Assembly: GCF_014529535.1 (NCBI RefSeq)
Contig: NW_023503423.1
Location: 2,032,473-2,096,472, forward strand
Direction of reading: 5' to 3'
Length of the DNA: 64,000 bases
DNA from: Bradysia coprophila
Taxonomy: Eukaryota; Arthropoda; Insecta; Diptera; Sciaridae
In this document: positions 58,614 through 64,000 of the stretch, piece by piece
Layout of the letters: the number at the start of each line of letters is the position of its first letter
How positions within the stretch are numbered: the stretch's first letter is position 1
Position numbers and translations under genes: made by a program
Notes under the pieces: generated by a model
What the model was told of the DNA's origin: nothing
The model's input: only the letters and a program-made list of their open reading frames with translations
The model's database searches: none

Positions 58614-58847
58614 CCGGATTTTTTTTTAGATGTAGGAGCGGGATTGGCGTGGGGTAATTTGTCACACGGTGCTAAAACAACACATTTTTCAACTACTCTT
58701 CCATTCAAAAGTATTCTATCATTGTGTGTGTTTTCATTGTAAATTGACAAACTTTGAAAGGCCGTCACAAATCCAAATGGTACCGGATTTTCACGGATGA
58801 TCCTTAATATTAAAGGAAAAATCTAAAAAAATGTTTTCACAAATTTG

Positions 58848-59014
58848 ATACACACACGGAATTTTGAAAACCGACACATTTTCTGTTTCTGTGTTTTACT
58901 TGAGTTTCTGATTTCTCCATATAAACTCGCATATAAAAATACATGTAAAATTCACAAAAAACCAGTAAACCACAAAACAGAAAATGTGTCGGTTTTCAAA
59001 ATTCCGCGAGTGTA
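58848..59014. repeat. Foldback with 35-bp near-perfect arms
   Basis: CGGAATTTTGAAAACCGACA on the left pairs with TGTCGGTTTTCAAAATTCCG on the right, and the following CATTTTCTGTTT pairs too. It directly abuts family A copy 3. Confidence 0.8.
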
Positions 59015-59015
59015 A

Positions 59016-59285
59016 TCAGTCAAAAAACCCTTAAAGGGTAAAAGTGATGCAAGTCCTTTATCTTACTTACGAAATAACTGATATCGCTGAGGGTGACGCA
59101 TGTGCGTCGTACGCAACAAAAAATTGACTCAAAAAATTTGTGAAAGAAAATTTTACAAAAAGAAATTTTTCGTCACGAGTGACAGATGTTGAGGAACGTA
59201 TTGTTAGGAAAATGGTTGAAAAATGTACTGAAAGAATTTAAACGGAAATTTGTAAAATTTTCTGTCACAAATTTTTTGAGTCAAT
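59016..59285. mobile_element. Foldback MITE, family A copy 3, right end lost
   Basis: Starts TCAGTCAAAAAACCCTTAAA like copy 2 and continues through GATATCGCTGAGGGTGACGC and TTGAGTCAATT, but stops in the right arm at about 59285 where a satellite-like unit begins. The flanking bases are AA instead of TA. Confidence 0.8.
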
Positions 59286-59470
59286 TGAGTTCTAGCGTTG
59301 GGAGCAAGATGGACACTGAGTAGTGATGAGATTTTAGGAACTGACCTCTGTAGACCTTCAACTATCCTTAAAAACAAAATACAGTCGAAAAAAATTGATG
59401 GAAGTTCACTTTATCCTTGAGTTCTAGCGTTGGGAGCACTTGGGACCTTTTAGAAGGCATTCAAGAATTG
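59283..59470. repeat. Two degenerate satellite-like units
   Basis: GAGTTCTAGCGTTGGGAGCA occurs twice (59288 and 59433) with GGAACTGACCTCTGTAGACC between. They resemble the units at 55440-55860. Confidence 0.5.
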
Positions 59471-61211
59471 TCATAATGTGGGGAATCATTCAAAGACACT
59501 TTGCTCTAGTAATTCATTTGGGTAAAATGATAAAAAACATTCGAAAAGTTCAAGTAATTTCTCATTTTATTTAGAGAAAAATGTCTGTGGGAAAGGGGGT
59601 ACTTCATAGCGGTAAATCTCATGTTCTTCTGATACGTACAAGCTCGGCCGGCTAGATATGAAAGTACTAGTCACCAGCTTTCTAACGCGTCAAATTTTAT
59701 TTAGAACTGGCCAGGGAAATTGAGTTCAAACTTAGCAGTTTTCCCGGTACACTTTTCAGGGAACACAGGATAACTCACTGAACTTTTAATTTTCCAAATA
59801 AAAATGTTCTAGCGATTTTAGGTATTGAGCCAGCCTTTCAGTATCCGGTCCAACTATAAAAAAATATTCAGTTTTGACCGAGATATTTCACTTTTAAGTT
59901 TTACACTAAAACCGGTTTTTACCGGTACTTGCCGGTTCAAAACACACAAAAAAATTAGTTAGGAAAGTCTGACCCCCGATTGTATCCAATCGTCAAAAAT
60001 CAAAAAAGTTTTGATACGAGCAAGATGACATAAGAACCCGGACTATAGATCGCTTACCTTAATTAGACCAATGTCGACTCTTATAAGTACTGCAGAACTA
60101 CAATTGTAAATAGAAACTTAAGTGTTCTAAAGTAGCAGTTATATACACGACATCTTCGATGTATATTTTTCGTATAGCGAATTCAATCGAAAAATAGCGA
60201 AGCTGTGTTTCGGTGCATGTGTGATAACTTCGACAAAAAAAAACCGACCAGCTCTGTCTAATGCTGTCTTAGAGCTCGTTCACAAAACAGAGCTTACTTG
60301 AAAAATTCTTCTGAAAACTTTTTCGAAACTTTTTCAGAATTTTCGGAATTCCGTGTCACAAACTCTTCGTTAAGTTTCACTGGTGAGGATTTTGACACTT
60401 CTTTCATATAAAATATTTCAAAATCATCACTTTGGGTAACGAGTTTCGCAAAAAAAAGAGAATGACTGATATCTCGAGAATGACCAGGAACTCAGCCTGG
60501 CACCCGAACAATCCGTAATCAGTGCACTAAAAGCTACCAATCATCAATGTTCAGTGGCCCCTAGACTATTAACCAACCATTAGTCTAAATCTGATTATTT
60601 TGATTATCCTTTTTCATGACCGGGCTAAGTTCAATTGAACTTAGCATTGAACAGGAAAATTAAAAATTTTTGTTATCGCATACGGCTATTCATCTGTTAC
60701 CGATAACGACGACAAAAATAATGCCAAGCTCTGGGTCATATGGTCCTTTATAAAGCAAAATTCATGTTAAAAAAAATTGAAGTAAAAGATTTGAAATCAA
60801 CAGATTGAAAATACTTTGATCGATGGAAGCAATAGACCCGCTAATAATATTGGTCATTTGCTTGCCGTCTGTAACAGGTTAAATTATGTTCAGTGAGAAA
60901 CTTTTTATTTTCTCAATTCTTGCGTTTCCCATGTGGTCAAAACAACAGTTTTCTTTTACAATAGTCATATTCTCACCTCAACTGAAACTTCGGAAGCTTT
61001 TGTAGTGAAAAACATTGTTTTTACCTCAGGAAAATAGTTGTAAAATGCATTTTCTCGGGTGAATTGTGTCCCTCGCTATGCTCTGGCCGCAAACAACACC
61101 ATAGAAAGGTAGGGAATATAAGCATCTGTAGGTAGAGTTGCTTGACCGCGGTGCTTAAACTTACCTCTAGCCGCAAATCAAAAATTTCCAACAATTTTCC
61201 TTTTCATTTTC
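59471..61211. other. Intergenic repeats, no gene supported
   Basis: 60468-60545 is the second copy of the segment at 15530-15605. 60727-60885 is the second copy of the repeat at about 36045-36375 and keeps the empty MITE site at 60868-60875. A TTTTCTCGGGTGA motif near 61052 is shared with 12745. CCGGT-rich words lie near 59915-59935. Confidence 0.6.
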
Positions 61212-61217
61212 TTTATT
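61212..61217 (-). terminator. Polyadenylation signal of the Cys-tail secreted protein
   Basis: TTTATT on the plus strand reads AATAAA on the minus strand, 11 bases downstream of the stop codon at 61228-61230, giving a very short 3' UTR. Confidence 0.65.
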
Positions 61218-61227
61218 ATACTACGAT

Positions 61228-62433
61228 TCAGAAGCAACACATAAAATAGTCCGGTTCACAGCGTTGAATCGAAATTTGAATCTTGGGACAATTCCAGATC
61301 CGTTCACAACGACACTTTGACTTGTATTTGTTGCGATATTTCACCACCTTGACGTACTTGTAATCGTTCCGTGGCGTGACGTGGTTCGGTGAGTCTGGAT
61401 GATGGAAACTTCGTGCCTCTATGTAGGAGAATTTGCGAATGTTTGGTCGGATGGTTTCTGAAAGGTAGAAGGAAATTAAAAAAAAAAGGAAAATTGACGG
61501 TAAGGGATGGATCGTCCATAAATTCCGTTCACAATGATCCACAGAAAATTTCATTTTCGTTCGAACTCTTGTTAGATTTTAGGAAAAAGTGAACGGAATT
61601 CATGGATTTCTCTGAGCGCTGCCAGTTTTTTGGCAGCAAGGGCAAAATTAGGTCGGCGTCGAATGCACATCCTGTTCTTCGTGACTCAAAACACTTTTTT
61701 TTAAAAGTATTTTTGGGCAACAAGGGCCCATATGGAAAAGGAGGCACTGAGTGCTACAAAGGTAAGAGAGGGTAAAACTGAAGCAACGACACAACAGACT
61801 TATCACTCATTGATTTTTGATCTCAACAAGAAATTAACTGTAAAAATGGTAGGTGTACCAGGTACTCCATATAGAAGGGACCAGAAACGGTTTCAGATAT
61901 CGTTGTACCTTTTGGGTTATTCAAACGTTCATATTACACTCACTTCGATAATTCTTTGCTGCGATGGTTGTGGTCGAACGTGCGGTACTCGATTGCTGAA
62001 TGGATGCTACAATATCACTTGAGCTAAGCTCATCGTCAACGTCCTCATCGAAAACATTTCCACCATTTGTTTCGTCCGCAGCTAACATTTCTTTTGTTTT
62101 AATGCTACTGGTGGTACTCGCAGCAACACTGGTCGACTCAACAATTTCACTTTTCCGCTCCGTAACAGACGGTTCAAACGGTTTGATAAAATTCACATTT
62201 CCCTTGGCACTATCAACACCATCAACACTTTCCGAATCTTTTATCGTTTCCAAATCACTGACTTTAACGGAAAGCGGTTCACCGACATCATCGATCAACG
62301 ATCGAATATTCTCCACGTTTCCGTTGTTCAATTCACTTTTCGTATCCAATAAGCCGAGAATTTTGAATTGACCACTGCAGGTGATCGTTAAACAAGCTAG
62401 AATTATGGCAACGACGACGAACAGAAAATTCAT
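61228..62433 (-). CDS. Secreted protein with six-cysteine C-terminal tail, two exons (function unknown)
   Basis: Exon 1 is 62433-61944 and exon 2 is 61457-61228, joined through a GTGAGT donor and a TTTCTTTCAG-like acceptor in frame, giving 239 residues. Residues 1-21 are a signal peptide (hydrophobic VVVAIILACL, then CSGQ). The middle is acidic and Ser/Thr-rich without Cys, so likely disordered and perhaps a propeptide. The C-terminal region from about 165 is basic (KYVKVVKYRNKYKSK) and ends with six Cys in the pattern C-x-C-x5-C-x9-C-x6-C-C-F. The layout resembles a precursor with a short disulfide-bonded domain, but I know no matching family. An alternative is a matrix or cuticle-associated protein. 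Confidence 0.78.
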
Positions 62434-62483
62434 TTTATTTTCCCTTTATTTTCTGACAAATTACCCGAACGATCGAATGCAAC

Positions 62484-62517
62484 TGATTCGAGTTGGTAAT
62501 GGACAATGCATTAAATA
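62484..62517 (-). promoter_or_regulatory. TATA box and initiator of the Cys-tail secreted protein
   Basis: On the minus strand TATTTAA (62517-62511) is followed by TCAGTT (62486-62481), a perfect arthropod initiator. The A at 62484 would be +1, 33 bases from the first T of the TATA box, giving a 50-base 5' UTR. Confidence 0.75.
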
Positions 62518-64000
62518 CCTCGACGTAAAGTTGATTTAGCTTTGAAAATAATTCAACGGACATAATCGACACCCAGCGAACAAGTTATTATGGATTAACG
62601 CGTTTCGATGGATTGTGTGTAACAATAGAATAGATACGACACGACCGAACGGTAATAATTTATTTCATATTGCTCGCTTCACATGATATACCTTTGCATT
62701 GTATACGCACTCGGGTATATATACCAACCATATAATTATGCTCTGTGAAGATGTTTTATTACAAGTTAATAATCAGCAGAATGTGCGTCGTCGGTCGACT
62801 TTAATTTCTTTTCTGCTGAGGACATTTCGTTCGTTGCAATTAATTAGTACGAAACAAGGTTGCATCCAAAGTAAAATATCAACAAAAAATGAGGAAAATT
62901 ATCGACTGAACGCTCTGTACGTGGCAGGACTTATAACTGGGAATTTTCGGGAACTTTTGGGAATTTTAGGAAATTTTGGGAACTTTTATAAATTTAAAAA
63001 TTTTGGGAAATTTAAAGAATTGAAATTCCAAATAATAGGCCCTGTTAGACGTGCTAGACCTGCTAGACATTCAAAAAATCGATATCTCTCTTAAAAATCT
63101 GAAATCTTAATAAAATCTACTATGAAAACCATCACATCCTCTACGCCCCCCTCAGCCGAATAATTTCATTTCCAATATACAAAACAAAAAACGGGTTATT
63201 TCAAATGTCGTTTTCAATCTAAAAATCAACAACAACAAACTATCACTTAGCCCGTGCAACATTTAAATTCGAAAGCACCATCTAGTGGATGAAAATTGAC
63301 AAAAGTAAAATCATCGACAAAATTTTGTCGCATATCCGAACCAGCATTGGTGAAAATAACGGTGAGACAACGGTTGATGTCTACGCTAAACAGTACGTCC
63401 GTACTAAAGTTGTAATGAAAATGAATAAAAACATTGTTAGACCACATTTTACCAGAGGCAAGGACTCACCGTTTTACTGATCCGATAATTTCATGAAACC
63501 TAAGCATATGACTGGGTACATAGATGTTGATAGATGCAGTCAGTATCAATCCAATATTCTCAATATGGTTTCTGTCATAACTAGGGATCAAAAGTCCAGT
63601 CTTCACGAATTTTCGTCTATTCCAGGTATTTTTACATGATGAAGCTGCTAACAACAACAAGAAAAGTACGAGGGAGACGCCACTCGGGTAATTGATTACA
63701 AATCTTGCTCAGAACTGCCGGAGAATCCGATATTTAAACGGAATTGAAAGGGAGTAGAGCGAATCCGGCAATTAGACGAGGCCGAGATTACACAACAAAC
63801 AAAAAGTGTGACCCCAAGGACGCAGTTGAAGTAATAAGTTGACCCTTCGACGTATTTTGGACTTAATAGTAGTATATTACTTACTGGTCCACACACACAA
63901 GTTACAAAAGAAGTTTCCGTAGTATCATTGAATCGAAAAGAAAAACAAGTTTCCGATATTTGCAGTTAGTAGAAATATTTTGTCTGTTATTTATAAATCG
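62518..64000. other. Right-edge intergenic stretch
   Basis: GGGAATTTT-type low-complexity sequence lies at 62940-63010 and GTTAGACGTGCTAGACCTGC short repeats at 63044-63068. A 63-codon frame (63289-63480) is Lys-rich and could be an exon, without support. The segment near 63720-63780 is related, inverted, to the left part of element E. Confidence 0.45.

Overview
The window is nuclear DNA of an insect, most likely a lower dipteran (a fungus-gnat-like fly is my guess). It is AT-rich, has short GT-AG introns, dipteran-style core promoters, a mitochondrial pyruvate carboxylase gene split into small exons, and very many short DNA transposons. The species cannot be fixed from the sequence alone.

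Six host or element coding units are supported. (1) The 3' end of a large helical protein of unknown function runs in from the left edge (2-1543, +). (2) A nearly intact RTE-clade LINE with endonuclease and reverse transcriptase (5089-8441) sits inside an older repeat. (3) A three-exon type I membrane protein (10576-13847, +) carries another copy of that older repeat in its first intron. (4) Pyruvate carboxylase (31556-16460, -) is reconstructed here as 12 coding exons encoding 1180 residues, including a 23-nt microexon and a 10.9-kb intron full of nested repeats. (5) A four-exon classical short-chain dehydrogenase (56372-57620, +) has a TATA box. (6) A two-exon secreted protein with a six-cysteine tail (62433-61228, -) has a clear TATA/Inr promoter.

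The rest is mobile and satellite DNA in layers. Several MITE-like families can be delimited by target-site duplications: a TA-flanked foldback family (2215, 47834, 59016) and a set flanked by 8-bp duplications, as in hAT-type transposons (15889, 18975, 31925, 31947, 34699, 36197). One 162-bp insertion has its empty site preserved in a paralogous repeat 24.5 kb away. Long foldbacks with arms of about 0.6 kb lie inside the pyruvate carboxylase intron, so they are expected to be transcribed as hairpins in the pre-mRNA. A 109-bp satellite forms two arrays in opposite orientation (40180-41950 and 46085-47750). A tRNA-derived SINE (57870-58407) lies just downstream of the dehydrogenase.

I did not find a new multi-gene system. 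What stands out is the dense, readable nesting of non-autonomous elements and the intronic hairpins. All exon structures are inferred from frame, splice sites and family resemblance, without transcript data.
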